Shown here: positions 1 through 8,343 of the stretch, in pieces
Numbering within the stretch: position 1 is the stretch's first letter
Layout of the letters: each line of letters starts with the position of its first letter
Assembly (NCBI RefSeq): GCF_017115045.1
Contig: NZ_JABXKK010000106.1
Coordinates: 62,001-126,000 of the forward strand
Direction: 5' to 3'
From: Nostoc sp. NMS8
GTDB lineage: Bacteria > Cyanobacteriota > Cyanobacteriia > Cyanobacteriales > Nostocaceae
Length of the DNA stretch: 64,000 nucleotides
Notes under the pieces: generated by a model
Database searches by the model: none
Seen by the model: the letters and a program-made list of their open reading frames with translations, nothing else
What the model was told of the DNA's origin: nothing
Made by a program: the position numbers and the translations under genes

Positions 1-10
1 AGTAACAACG

Positions 11-355
11 GTGACAAGCCAAGAATCAGGGAAACCAAAGCCGCCTAATCTGTTGGAAATAGAAGAACGGCTGAAGTGGAAGACTTATGAGCAATTGCAG
101 CGATTTTTGCAAGAAAGACGATTTCCCCAAGCGATCGCCCTGGCGGAAGCTTTAGCAGATCGGTTGTCAACAGATGCAGAAGTTCGCCAATGGCTAGCGA
201 TCGCTTATCAAATTTGGGGACGGGCGTTAATTTCGGAAAAACAACTGCTTAAAGCCAGAATTTATCTCAAAAAAGCTTTGAAGACAGACCCCCATAATAA
301 AAGTCTTTGGTATGAAGTCCAGCGCGATTTTCAACGTTTAGAACAAATTTTTTAA
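11..355 (+). CDS. Small TPR-like hypothetical protein, possibly 5'-partial
   Basis: A 114-residue helical protein read from a GTG codon. The frame is open to the left edge of the window, so the true start may lie outside it. Residues about 38-105 read as two helix-turn-helix units of the tetratricopeptide type: alanine-rich helices, then a segment ending LKKALKTDPHNKSLW, which matches the usual TPR ending. There is no signal peptide or membrane segment. TPR units mediate protein-protein contacts, but the partner cannot be inferred. The following gene is on the opposite strand, so this is the end of a rightward unit. Function is unknown. Confidence 0.6.
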   Translation: MTSQESGKPKPPNLLEIEERLKWKTYEQLQRFLQERRFPQAIALAEALADRLSTDAEVRQWLAIAYQIWGRALISEKQLLKARIYLKKALKTDPHNKSLWYEVQRDFQRLEQIF

Positions 356-527
356 AGGTTACAAATTTTTCAATCTCCTTTTCATGTCTAAGAAGGGAAT
401 GCTTTTTGTTGCGGTTCTGCTGCTTAGACGGAAGGCGGGAGCCTTCTAAAAGGCATTCCCAGTCTCCGAGTGAGAACGAGGTTACGAATTATCATTCAAT
501 CCAAAATCCAAAATCTAAAATCCAAAA
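356..527. repeat. Intergenic repeats between convergent genes
   Basis: The gap contains a block (about 398-480) with the phrase CATTCCCAGTCTCCGAGTGAG. A close relative occurs near 38880 (CATTCCCAGTCTGAGACTGG), so it is a dispersed repeat. From 498 to about 530 there is a short tandem array of the heptamer ATCCAAA with one variant (ATCTAAA), a known style of repeat in heterocystous cyanobacteria. It runs into the 3' end of the next gene on the minus strand. No gene is seen. Confidence 0.6.
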
Positions 528-1730
528 TTAGTTTCGCCATTCGCGCAACACTTTTCCCAAGATAGCAATTCCTTCGACAATCTTCTCCGTTGTTTGAAAG
601 CTAAAAGCTAGTCTGATGGCATCATCTCCCTGGCCATTGGCATAGCAACGAGTTCCTGGCAGAAAGCTGATGCCGTATTCATTGGCAGCTGCTAAGAGTG
701 CTTTGGCGCTGATATGTGGTGGCAATTTACACCAAACGAAAAAGCCGCCACCTGGTCGCAAAGCAACTACATCACTGGGAAACTCTTGAGCGATCGCTTC
801 TAACAACAAATTACATTTATGCTTGTAGCAGGCGATTAGTTCCTGAATGTGATGATCTAGTTTGCCTGTGGCACAGTAGCGGGCAACCACATGGCTAACA
901 AATGGCCCCACAGGCCCCTCACTTTTGAACATTGCCAGCCGTTGAATAATTGCTGGATCGCCGCAAGCCCAACCCAGCCGGATACCAGGCGCAATAATTT
1001 TTGAGAAAGTGCTGACGTATAGAACCCACCCATCCTTGTCAAGGCTGGCCAGGGAGGGCACTGTTTCCCCTTGGAATCGCAAATCGCTATAAGCATCATC
1101 TTCCACCACCAGCACGCCATACTCAGCCGCTAACGCTACCAGCTTTTGGCGGCGAGATAATGGCATAGTCGCGCCTGTGGGATTATGAAAGGTGGGGATA
1201 GTGTAAATAAATCGGGGTCGAATCCCCTGTTTTTTCAAATCGCTCAAAGTTTCTTCTAAAGCGTCCACATCCATTCCTAATTCATCTACAGGAATGCTAA
1301 TTAGGCGTGCGCCAGCGTGGACAAATCTAGTCACTACTCCCAAAAAGGTTGGGCCTTCCACAATTACCACATCACCGGGTTCGACAAACACATCTGGTAG
1401 CAAACCCAAAATCTGACCAGAACCGTAGCCAATGATCACGCGATCGCGATCGGCTGGGATTCCTTGAGCCTGCAAGCGGAGGATAATTTGCTCATAAAGT
1501 TGGGCTGAAGGTGGCCCGTAATTGAGAGCGATCGGAGCCTCTTCTGCCAGCACAGCCGCACTTGCGGTAGCCAAGTCGGCATGGGGAAAGAGAATTGGGT
1601 CAGCTAGACCATAGGCAAAGCTAACAGTAATAATTTTGGTTAACTCAGTGCCATAAGTTGGTGGTGCGATTTTTCTCGCTCGTTCGGCGAACAAATCAGT
1701 AATTTGGTAAGCAGAAGTGGTGGGAGGCAT
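528..1730 (-). CDS. PLP-dependent fold-type I aminotransferase (2-aminoadipate/MocR-like, no DNA-binding domain)
   Basis: A 400-residue aminotransferase class I/II enzyme that uses pyridoxal phosphate. Visible landmarks are GYGSGQILGLLPDVF near residue 100 (cofactor phosphate region), FHNPTGATMP near 181 (substrate-binding Asn and Pro), VVEDDAYSDLRF near 209 (the Asp that pairs with the pyridine nitrogen) and YVSTFSKIIAPGIRLGW near 238, where the Lys should form the Schiff base. Length and motifs match the LysN/2-aminoadipate transaminase and MocR catalytic family, but the N-terminal winged helix of MocR regulators is absent. It is therefore probably a plain enzyme rather than a regulator. 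The amino donor is not predictable. It is a single gene, 350 bp from the leftward transporter operon, and could act on amino acids imported by it (inference). Confidence 0.9.
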   Translation of the reverse strand: MPPTTSAYQITDLFAERARKIAPPTYGTELTKIITVSFAYGLADPILFPHADLATASAAVLAEEAPIALNYGPPSAQLYEQIILRLQAQGIPADRDRVIIGYGSGQILGLLPDVFVEPGDVVIVEGPTFLGVVTRFVHAGARLISIPVDELGMDVDALEETLSDLKKQGIRPRFIYTIPTFHNPTGATMPLSRRQKLVALAAEYGVLVVEDDAYSDLRFQGETVPSLASLDKDGWVLYVSTFSKIIAPGIRLGWACGDPAIIQRLAMFKSEGPVGPFVSHVVARYCATGKLDHHIQELIACYKHKCNLLLEAIAQEFPSDVVALRPGGGFFVWCKLPPHISAKALLAAANEYGISFLPGTRCYANGQGDDAIRLAFSFQTTEKIVEGIAILGKVLREWRN

Positions 1731-1858
1731 AGAGAGGGAGTTGTCTTCTAGGTTAATGAATACATCAGCATTTTCTCAAAGAAATACTGATAGTCAGTTT
1801 TGTTTTATTCTAAATCCGAATAATGTTGCCGTGTTTTCTATGGTGTCTCATCAATATC

Positions 1859-1990
1859 TCAACGAGCAAAAATTTTAGACCATTTTTGAATCGAGCGTTT
1901 GTAAGCTTCTGGCATTTTTAATTTTTTGATTTCTTCAAAAGCAAAAACGCCCACATCTTTGTGTTCCGAACATAGACCACGCAGTAAAGG
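1859..1990 (-). pseudogene. C-terminal remnant of a Nudix hydrolase
   Basis: The minus strand encodes an open stretch of 43 codons ending in TGA. It includes SEHKDVGVFAFEEIKKLKMP followed by EAYKRSIQKW, which reads like the C-terminal end of a MutT/Nudix protein (the region after the Nudix box, 'EH..v.wf.leEl..l..pe.yr..i..w'). No Nudix box or start codon lies upstream. Instead the sequence passes into GGCACAGCATTACTGTGCCC, a small palindrome also seen in variant form near 32880 and 38970. Insertion of or recombination at this repeat probably removed the front of the gene. Confidence 0.55.
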
Positions 1991-2080
1991 CACAGCATTA
2001 CTGTGCCCTTACGACTGCTGTAATCCACACTCCTCTGCGTAAGGTCAAAAAATCTGAAAATTCAGAAAAGTTCAACAACA

Positions 2081-2815
2081 TCATATTTGCGAAACCGCCT
2101 CACCACCCAAATAAGCATCACGAATTTGCGGGTTATTCAATAATTCACCAGATGACCCAGACAGCACAATTTGACCATTTTGAAGTACATAACCATAATG
2201 AGCAATTTGTAGTGCTAAATTGGCATTTTGTTCAACCATAAATATAGTTACACCCTGCTGATTAATCGTCTCAATTAATTCCAGCACGCGCTCGACATAC
2301 AAAGGTGAAAGACCCATTGTGGGTTCATCCATGCAAATTAAGCGGGGTCGGCTCATGAGTGCGCGAGCCATTGCTACCATCTGCTGCTCACCGCCGCTAA
2401 GTGTTCCCGCACGCTGGCGCAGGCGTCCACCCAGGCGGGGAAAGAGTTCTAGAACCCGCTCAAAGTCTGCATTGATTGCTGTGCGATCGCTACGGGTATA
2501 AGCTCCCATTAACAGATTTTCCCGTACCGACATCGCCCCAAATAGCCTTCGCGCCTCTGGTACTGAGGCAATACCGCGTCGAATTAGTTGTGGCGTGGAT
2601 AAACCTGTAACAGTCTCGTTGGCGAAGGACACAATACCAGCACGGGGACGCACTAAACCCAAAATCACCTTCATAGTGGTTGATTTACCGCTTGCATTGC
2701 CACCAAGTAGACAAACAATCTGTCCTTGGTTTACTGCCAAGCTTAAATCAAAATGTACCTGCACTGAACCGTAGTAAGTGACAATTCCATCTAGTTTAAG
2801 AAGTGCAGTACTCAT
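2081..2815 (-). CDS. livF: Branched-chain amino-acid ABC transporter ATP-binding protein, LivF type
   Basis: A 244-residue cytoplasmic ATPase subunit of an amino-acid importer. Walker A is GGNASGKST (residues 38-46), the signature is LSGGEQQMVAMARAL (about 140-154) and Walker B is RLICMDEPTMGLSP (about 158-171). FMVEQN with the switch position follows. Length and the 'LSP..VE.V' segment after Walker B are typical of LivF. Walker A has Ala-Ser where GAGKST is common, which remains functional in this family. Its ATG overlaps the stop of livG by 4 bp, so it is the last gene of the four-gene leftward operon and is translationally coupled. It probably pairs with LivG to drive the fused permease. 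Confidence 0.93.
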   Translation of the reverse strand: MSTALLKLDGIVTYYGSVQVHFDLSLAVNQGQIVCLLGGNASGKSTTMKVILGLVRPRAGIVSFANETVTGLSTPQLIRRGIASVPEARRLFGAMSVRENLLMGAYTRSDRTAINADFERVLELFPRLGGRLRQRAGTLSGGEQQMVAMARALMSRPRLICMDEPTMGLSPLYVERVLELIETINQQGVTIFMVEQNANLALQIAHYGYVLQNGQIVLSGSSGELLNNPQIRDAYLGGEAVSQI

Positions 2816-3651
2816 GTTTCTGCCTCCACTCCCACCATCGCTGCCCCGATTTTGCGATGTCCCAAGTATGCCTCAATTACTTCTGGATGGTTACGCACAA
2901 ATTGGGGTAGCCCTTCAGCAATTTTTTTACCATTATCCATAACCACTACGCGATCGGAAAGCTCCATTACTAGTGACAATTTGTGTTCAATCAGCAAAAT
3001 TGTCAGACCACCAGCTTTGAGTGTGCGGAGCAATAATAGCATCTCGGCAGTTTCGGTGGGATTCATGCCAGCAGTTGGCTCATCCAGTAACAGCAGACGC
3101 GGCTGTAAAGCTAGAGCCCGAGCAATTTCGATGCGCCGACGGTTGGCGTAAGATAGACTATGGGCAGGCAGATTTGCTCGTGGTAAGAGGCGATCGCCAA
3201 ATAAGCTGAGAATTTTCAGCGCCTCCTGACGTAGTTTTTCTTCTTCTTCCCTAACAGCAGCAGGCTGCACCAGTGCCAATAGTAATTCTGCCAAGGGCCC
3301 CAGGAATGGCAATTTTGGACGCACAGCCCGTAGTCTAGTATGGGCACCCACTAGTACGTTATCAAGTACACTGATATTTCCGAAGACTCGCCCATGCTGA
3401 AAAGTCCGGGCTAATCCACGGTAGGCGAGTGCTTCTGGGCGCAATCCAACAATCGATTGGTTGTAAAACTGGATACTACCTGCGTCTGGTTGGTCTAATC
3501 CACTAATTAAGTTAAAAAGTGTGGTTTTGCCTGCACCATTTGGCCCAATTACACTAACTACCTCACCGAGTCCTACCTTGAGGTCGAGGTCATTGACAGC
3601 GACTACTCCCCCAAATGAGCGAGAAAGCTTCGCAACTTCCAGGATATTCAT
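2812..3651 (-). CDS. livG: Branched-chain amino-acid ABC transporter ATP-binding protein, LivG type
   Basis: A 279-residue ATPase subunit. Walker A is GPNGAGKTT (about 36-44). The LivG-like insert between the Q-loop (ARTFQHGRVFG) and the signature carries the segment about 105-150. The signature is a divergent LSYANRRRIEIARAL (usually LSYGQQR), and Walker B is RLLLLDEPTAGMNPTE. The final LGHRKIGAA region matches the usual LivG ending. The gene overlaps its neighbours by 4 bp on both sides, showing a compact operon. The weakly conserved signature (SYANRR) is normal in many LivG proteins. It forms a heterodimer with the LivF subunit just downstream. Confidence 0.93.
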   Translation of the reverse strand: MNILEVAKLSRSFGGVVAVNDLDLKVGLGEVVSVIGPNGAGKTTLFNLISGLDQPDAGSIQFYNQSIVGLRPEALAYRGLARTFQHGRVFGNISVLDNVLVGAHTRLRAVRPKLPFLGPLAELLLALVQPAAVREEEEKLRQEALKILSLFGDRLLPRANLPAHSLSYANRRRIEIARALALQPRLLLLDEPTAGMNPTETAEMLLLLRTLKAGGLTILLIEHKLSLVMELSDRVVVMDNGKKIAEGLPQFVRNHPEVIEAYLGHRKIGAAMVGVEAET

Positions 3652-5486
3652 ATTGTCCCCATCAGTCCTTGTGGACGGAAGCGAATTAAGACCACAAGCA
3701 ATACGCCATAAATCAAGATACGTTCTTCGACAAAACCCCGAAAGAACTCAGGGAGGATAATTAACAAAATTGCACCGATTACCGCACCTACGGTATTACC
3801 CAAACCTCCGAGAATTGCCATTGTCAATCCCAGAATCGAAATCGTATTATTGAAGGTTTCGGGGTTGATATAAGAGTACATGTGTGCTGTGAACGCCCCA
3901 CTAATTCCCGCAGCAAAGCTACTGACGGCAAAAACTAGAGTTTTATAGCGATTCAGGCTGATGCCGTAGCATTGGGCTGCAACTTCATCTTCGCGGATGG
4001 CTCTGAGGGTACGTCCTAAATGTGATCGCACCAGTCGCATTTGCAGCAGTGCTACCAACAACAATAGAATCAGCGCTAGCCAGTAAGTAGCTTGGGGTGT
4101 AACAATCAGTTGTCCCGCCAAAGTTAACGGCGGAATGTTATTTAAACCCACAGGGCCAGCCGTCAAACTTTGCCAGTTAAGCAAAATTAAACCAACACTT
4201 TCACCAATACCCAAAGTGGCGATCGCTACGTAGTGTCCCCGCAGTCGAAAAGCAGGTAATATCAACAACGTACCTAAGCCAGCAGTAATTAATCCCGCCG
4301 CAGGTAACGCTACCTCAAAGGGCAATCCTAACTTCATCACCAATAGCGCTGAGGCATAGCCACCAATAGCTAATAATCCCGCGTGCCCTAAGGACATTAA
4401 CCCTGATGTCCCTGCAACCAGCGTGAGGCTGAGGGCTAGCAAACCATACAACCAAGCGTTGGTAAGAGTCTGTAATACATAACCGTTGGAAACAAACAAA
4501 GGTAACGCCAAAGCTAGCAAGCTCAAACCCCACACAAGTCTCGGTGGTAAGCGTAGGGGCCGACTGATGGCAATAAATGTACCTGTAAGCGGCTCCGGTG
4601 GTAGCCCCCGCCTCCCACCAAATAACCCATTGGGAAACAGTACCAATACAATCAACAAGATGATAAAAGCAAACAGATTGCGATAGCTAGCTCCCAACCA
4701 TGCCACACCGTAGCTTTCCGTTAGTCCTAGTATTAAACTACCAGCGATCGCACCAGGGATATTACCCAGTCCTCCCAGTAGCGCCGCCGCAAAGCCCTTG
4801 AGTCCTGCCTGATAGCCCATTGTCGGAAAAACAACGTTGAAATACATACCTACGAGCATTCCGACAATCCCTGCTAGGGCTGAGGCAATGGCAAAAGTCC
4901 CCTGGTTAACTAAATTTACATCCACACCCATCTGCTGCGCTGCATCCCGATCCTGAGCCATTGCCCGGACTGCCCAGCCCAAACGGGTGAAGCGCAAAAA
5001 GCAGTAGAGAAACAACCCACTAGCAAGGCTGATTCCAGCAATCAGCAAATCTAGAACACCAATGCTGACTCCAGCAATGGGAATGCGTTCTGAGGGTAGT
5101 GGACTGGGAAATGCCTGGGGAAACGGGCCAAAAACGATCTGGGCTGTTTGTTCTAGAATTAAGCTGATACCGAGAGTTGCCAACAAGGGCGCAATCCGGG
5201 CTGAACCGTAGAGTGCCCTTAGTCCAATGCGCTCAATTCCTATCCCTAAACCCCCACAGAAAATAGCCACTAATCCAAAGGTTACTACTAACGGCAAGTG
5301 CAACCGAGTGATACATAGCCAACCGACATAAGCACCAGCCATGTAAACTGAGCCGTGGGCAAAATTCAATACATTTGCCACTCCGAATATTAGCGCTAAC
5401 CCAATAGCTACTAAGGCATAGAGATTACCAAGTACCAAACCATTGATAGTTTGATCGAGCAAAGCAATACCAATCTGCTCAGACAT
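3648..5486 (-). CDS. Fused LivH-LivM permease of a branched-chain amino-acid ABC transporter
   Basis: A 612-residue integral membrane protein that joins two permeases usually made from separate genes. Residues 1 to about 290 are LivH-like: ALIFGVANVLNFAHGSVYM at about 31-49, then MAQDRDAAQQMGVDV, the cytoplasmic loop that contacts an ATPase. After a linker around 292-310, residues to 612 are LivM-like: SLTLVAGTSGLMSLGHAGL, then RAIREDEVAAQCYGI, the second coupling loop. About 16 hydrophobic segments are visible. The fusion keeps both coupling loops, so one chain should serve both LivF and LivG. It overlaps livG by 4 bp and the binding-protein gene upstream by 8 bp. Substrate is probably hydrophobic or neutral amino acids, although this family also takes urea or amides. 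Confidence 0.9.
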   Translation of the reverse strand: MSEQIGIALLDQTINGLVLGNLYALVAIGLALIFGVANVLNFAHGSVYMAGAYVGWLCITRLHLPLVVTFGLVAIFCGGLGIGIERIGLRALYGSARIAPLLATLGISLILEQTAQIVFGPFPQAFPSPLPSERIPIAGVSIGVLDLLIAGISLASGLFLYCFLRFTRLGWAVRAMAQDRDAAQQMGVDVNLVNQGTFAIASALAGIVGMLVGMYFNVVFPTMGYQAGLKGFAAALLGGLGNIPGAIAGSLILGLTESYGVAWLGASYRNLFAFIILLIVLVLFPNGLFGGRRGLPPEPLTGTFIAISRPLRLPPRLVWGLSLLALALPLFVSNGYVLQTLTNAWLYGLLALSLTLVAGTSGLMSLGHAGLLAIGGYASALLVMKLGLPFEVALPAAGLITAGLGTLLILPAFRLRGHYVAIATLGIGESVGLILLNWQSLTAGPVGLNNIPPLTLAGQLIVTPQATYWLALILLLLVALLQMRLVRSHLGRTLRAIREDEVAAQCYGISLNRYKTLVFAVSSFAAGISGAFTAHMYSYINPETFNNTISILGLTMAILGGLGNTVGAVIGAILLIILPEFFRGFVEERILIYGVLLVVLIRFRPQGLMGTI

Positions 5487-6678
5487 ATACTTGTACCATA
5501 GCCTGCGCCAACTTCTTGCCGTCCCAGAGTACGAACTTTCCGTCTTTAATGATTAAACGCCTATCTACTGGTTTAACTGCCCGCCGTGTTTCTGGATTGA
5601 AAGTAACTTTGCCATAAATAACGCTAGGTACATCTTTGAGTTTACCCAGTGATTCTTTAATAGCGGTGCGATCCGGGCCACCCAACTCAATCGCAGCTGC
5701 CACTAACTTAATTGTGTCGTAAGCGTGGACGGCAAAAGAATCTGGTTCTTCATGATATTTAGCATCAAACTTTTTCAAGTATTCCCGTACTTCTGGGCGT
5801 GAATCAAAGGGTGAAAAATTGGATGTCAGATAAATGCCTTCCACTGCCTTACCACCAAGTTCGAGAAACTTAGGTGAGTGGTTTGAGCCAGTGGTGACAA
5901 TTGGTAAGTTGATACCCAGCGATCGCGCCTGCTGAATAATCAACGCAGCGTCACTATAATATGAAATCAACGCAATTCCATCAGGTTTAGTTTCACGCAC
6001 ACGAGTTAGAGAAGTCCGAAAGTCTTTTTCATCAGCCAAATAAGGTTCTGTAAATAAAATCTCAATGCCGTTTTCTTTAGCTCTTTGAGCAAATAAGTCA
6101 TAGCTTGTTTTCCCCCAGTCAGTGTTGAGATGGAATACAGCAATCCGCTTTAAACCCAAGGCTTGGATATAATTGGCGTGTAGTGGCGCTCCATCTTTTT
6201 GACTAACTGCATTACTCCAGATGTAATCACCGCCCTTGGTGAAATCTGGGTGGGAGTTAGTAAAGCCAAACTGAACTAGTTTGTTACGTTGATAAATTGG
6301 CGATGCAGCCATTGATGCTGGGCTGCTAAAATCTCCCAATTCGATGACAATTTTGGGGTCGGCAACAAATTTCTGAGCAATAACCACAGATTGCTTCGGA
6401 TCGCTCTGGCTATCTTCAAAAATATATGCCAGCTTGCGCCCTTTAATCCCACCAGCCCCATTGATTTCGTCGAGTGCTAAATCAAACCCTTTTTTCCACT
6501 GGGCACCATACTGGGCATTATTACCAGTCAATGGGCCACTCACTCCAATGTAAATCGGCTCCGTCGCCGAGGATTGTACTTGTTGAGAACTGGCACTACA
6601 AGCGACCACGATAAAAGTTAGCAGTCCAAGTAGTACGTATGTATATAGCGATCGCTGTAAATTTGACAAAAGTGACAT
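5479..6678 (-). CDS. Branched-chain amino-acid ABC transporter substrate-binding lipoprotein (LivJ/LivK type)
   Basis: A 399-residue periplasmic binding protein, type I fold. The N-terminus has basic residues, a hydrophobic stretch and a lipobox ending VVAC (Cys27), so it should be lipid-anchored. The mature part starts IYIGVSGPLTGNNAQYG, the hallmark of Leu/Ile/Val receptors. It continues with INGAGGIKGRKLAYIFED and SDPKQSVVIAQKFV, which are also typical. It is the first gene of the leftward operon. The start ATG at 6676-6678 is preceded by a strong Shine-Dalgarno sequence, GGAGGGG (about 6686-6692). It should bind the substrate and dock on the fused permease encoded next. Exact specificity cannot be read from sequence. 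Confidence 0.93.
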   Translation of the reverse strand: MSLLSNLQRSLYTYVLLGLLTFIVVACSASSQQVQSSATEPIYIGVSGPLTGNNAQYGAQWKKGFDLALDEINGAGGIKGRKLAYIFEDSQSDPKQSVVIAQKFVADPKIVIELGDFSSPASMAASPIYQRNKLVQFGFTNSHPDFTKGGDYIWSNAVSQKDGAPLHANYIQALGLKRIAVFHLNTDWGKTSYDLFAQRAKENGIEILFTEPYLADEKDFRTSLTRVRETKPDGIALISYYSDAALIIQQARSLGINLPIVTTGSNHSPKFLELGGKAVEGIYLTSNFSPFDSRPEVREYLKKFDAKYHEEPDSFAVHAYDTIKLVAAAIELGGPDRTAIKESLGKLKDVPSVIYGKVTFNPETRRAVKPVDRRLIIKDGKFVLWDGKKLAQAMVQVYV

Positions 6679-6710
6679 TAATCAACCCCTCCGGGAATTA
6701 AAATCGAAAA

Positions 6711-6738
6711 TTTATACAGAGCAATCTGAATAGCTCAA
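6711..6738 (-). promoter_or_regulatory. Candidate sigma-70-type promoter of the liv-like operon
   Basis: On the minus strand, TTGAGC (6733-6738) is followed after 16 bp by TATAAA (6711-6716), about 33 bp before the start codon of the binding-protein gene. The -10 box is close to consensus and the -35 box matches 4 of 6 positions. The remaining leader holds the strong GGAGGGG ribosome-binding site. No GTA-N8-TAC (NtcA) site was found just upstream, which is notable for a nitrogen-compound transporter. The rest of the 6739-7104 gap holds GGGGCATT-type short repeats (about 6989-7014). Confidence 0.45.
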
Positions 6739-7104
6739 AAAATGTATGTTTACATGTGTAGATAAAAGCAAAATTAAACTAGTCGCGGCGATCGCGCAGC
6801 TAATACCCAATCTCCAGTTCCTTTTACAAATATGTTGGTTGGTTTCCACCATGATGTAATAGCTTTATCCTGGTGTTAAGAAGCTGGAAATCTCGCTAAA
6901 ATCATTTAAACTACGGCAAGTTAATCGATTTACCGTTGTATTAACTGAGTAAGAACATCTCACACCTAGCTAGAAAAATCAAGAGGGGCATGGGGCATTG
7001 GGCATGGCAAAACAGTTCCGTTACCGATAGCAGGGCGTTTAACCCGTACTGAGTGCGGAATCTCACTTCTTTACTCAGAACTCGGAACTGTTTTACCCAA
7101 TCAC

Positions 7105-7125
7105 AAATGACAAATGACAAATGAC
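7105..7125 (+). repeat. Three tandem AAATGAC heptamers that include the start codon
   Basis: Three exact copies of AAATGAC lie at 7105-7111, 7112-7118 and 7119-7125. Each contains an ATG, at 7107, 7114 and 7121, and each falls in a different reading frame. Only the third opens the binding-protein gene. No clear Shine-Dalgarno sequence is present. Heptamer gain or loss by slippage would not alter the third copy's frame but would change the number of competing ATGs upstream. Confidence 0.85.
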
Positions 7126-7939
7126 AAAAGCTAAATTGAAATGGCAGCAGCTAATTCTGAGCTTAGGCTGTTTGCTACTGTTCATTGCCTGTAACAATTC
7201 TTATCCAACTACAAATCCAGGAGTTCAAGTCCTGAAGGTGGCAACAGACCCCACCTTTATCCCCTTTGAAATCCAGACGGCTAGCGGGAACTTAGAAGGT
7301 TTTGATATTGATTTGATGAATGTCTTGGCGCAGCCTGCCGCAGGTATCGCTAAAATACCAGGTTTTACAGTCCAGTTTGAAAGTCTGCCCTTTGATGGCA
7401 TGATATCAGCCTTGCAAGCTAAAAGAGTCGATGCTGCAATCAGCGGAATTACGATTACCGCTGAACGCCTGAAAACAATTGCTTTTTCACGACCTTATTT
7501 TAAAGCCGGACTAGCGATCGCTGTACGCGAAGACAACCAAAATATTAAAGACTTCAACAGTCTCAAAGGCAAAAAAATCGCTGTCCAAATTGGTTCCACT
7601 GGGGCAGATTTTGCCAAAACCATCCCCAACGCCAAAATTAGTACTTTTAATTCTGGTCCAGAATTCTTCCAAGACTTGCTCAATGGCAACGTAGATGCTG
7701 TGGTTAGCGATGCTTTCGCTACTTTGTATTCGATTAAAAATGGCAAACTCAAAGGCATCAGAGTTGTTGCCGACCTTCTCACTGAAGAATACTACGGGAT
7801 TGCTACACCTAAAGACTCCCCCCATTTGGATGCAATTAACAAAGCTATAGCGACTTTGTTATCCAATGGTACTTATAAGCAAATTTATCGAAAATGGTTT
7901 AACGCGGAACCTCCACAATTGCCAGATTCTTGGCGATAG
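7121..7939 (+). CDS. Orphan polar-amino-acid ABC transporter substrate-binding lipoprotein (GlnH-like)
   Basis: A 272-residue type II periplasmic binding protein. A signal sequence ends in a lipobox (LLLFIAC, Cys25). The mature domain has VLKVATDPTFIPFEI, then NLEGFDIDLMNVLA (the classic 'G..GFDvDL' of glutamine/histidine receptors), and AAISGITITAERLKTIAFS. AVREDNQNIKDFNSLKGKKI and VAVQIGSTG-like segments follow. No permease or ATPase gene is next to it, so it must use a transporter encoded elsewhere, or act as a sensor or reserve receptor. It lies 440 bp downstream of the divergent liv-like operon, which makes a small amino-acid uptake cluster. The start is the last of three repeated ATGs. 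TTG at 7136 is an in-frame alternative. Confidence 0.9.
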   Translation: MTKAKLKWQQLILSLGCLLLFIACNNSYPTTNPGVQVLKVATDPTFIPFEIQTASGNLEGFDIDLMNVLAQPAAGIAKIPGFTVQFESLPFDGMISALQAKRVDAAISGITITAERLKTIAFSRPYFKAGLAIAVREDNQNIKDFNSLKGKKIAVQIGSTGADFAKTIPNAKISTFNSGPEFFQDLLNGNVDAVVSDAFATLYSIKNGKLKGIRVVADLLTEEYYGIATPKDSPHLDAINKAIATLLSNGTYKQIYRKWFNAEPPQLPDSWR

Positions 7940-8343
7940 GGCGTTAGGAATGCTGAGTTAGGCGTTAGGAAATAGGAGTTAAGAGTTTTGGTTATCAGAA
8001 AAATGGGTTTAAAACCCCGTGTTTCCAGCACGGCTTTAAAGTAATGAGTAATGAGTGGATGAAAAATGGGTATTTACTCATTACTCATTACTTATTACTC
8101 ATTACTCCTTCTTCCCCGTGCGTTTACGGCCGTGAGGATGTCAACTCCCTCATCTCCACTCCCCCATCTATAAGGAATTAGCTACCAATATATGAAATAT
8201 TTATCTAATATGCGTCACAATTAATACTGCCACCAAAATTTATTGATAAACTACAATTTACTGTAGTCAGGGACAGCCAATTGTGGCACCTTGGATCTTA
8301 GTGGCTAGAAGCACCTTGGAACGGGAATAAAGGAACTTCCACT
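7940..8343. repeat. Intergenic region with GTTAGGA and ATTACTC repeats and a hairpin
   Basis: Short repeats of GTTAGG(A) occupy about 7940-7980. A perfect 15-bp inverted repeat follows: TAATGAGTAATGAGT at 8042-8056 and ACTCATTACTCATTA at 8076-8090, with a 19-bp loop. More ATTACTC units continue to about 8108. The hairpin could end transcription of the binding-protein gene. The segment 8110-8343 is the probable promoter region of the phosphatase gene, where I see no clear motif. No gene is seen. Confidence 0.6.
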
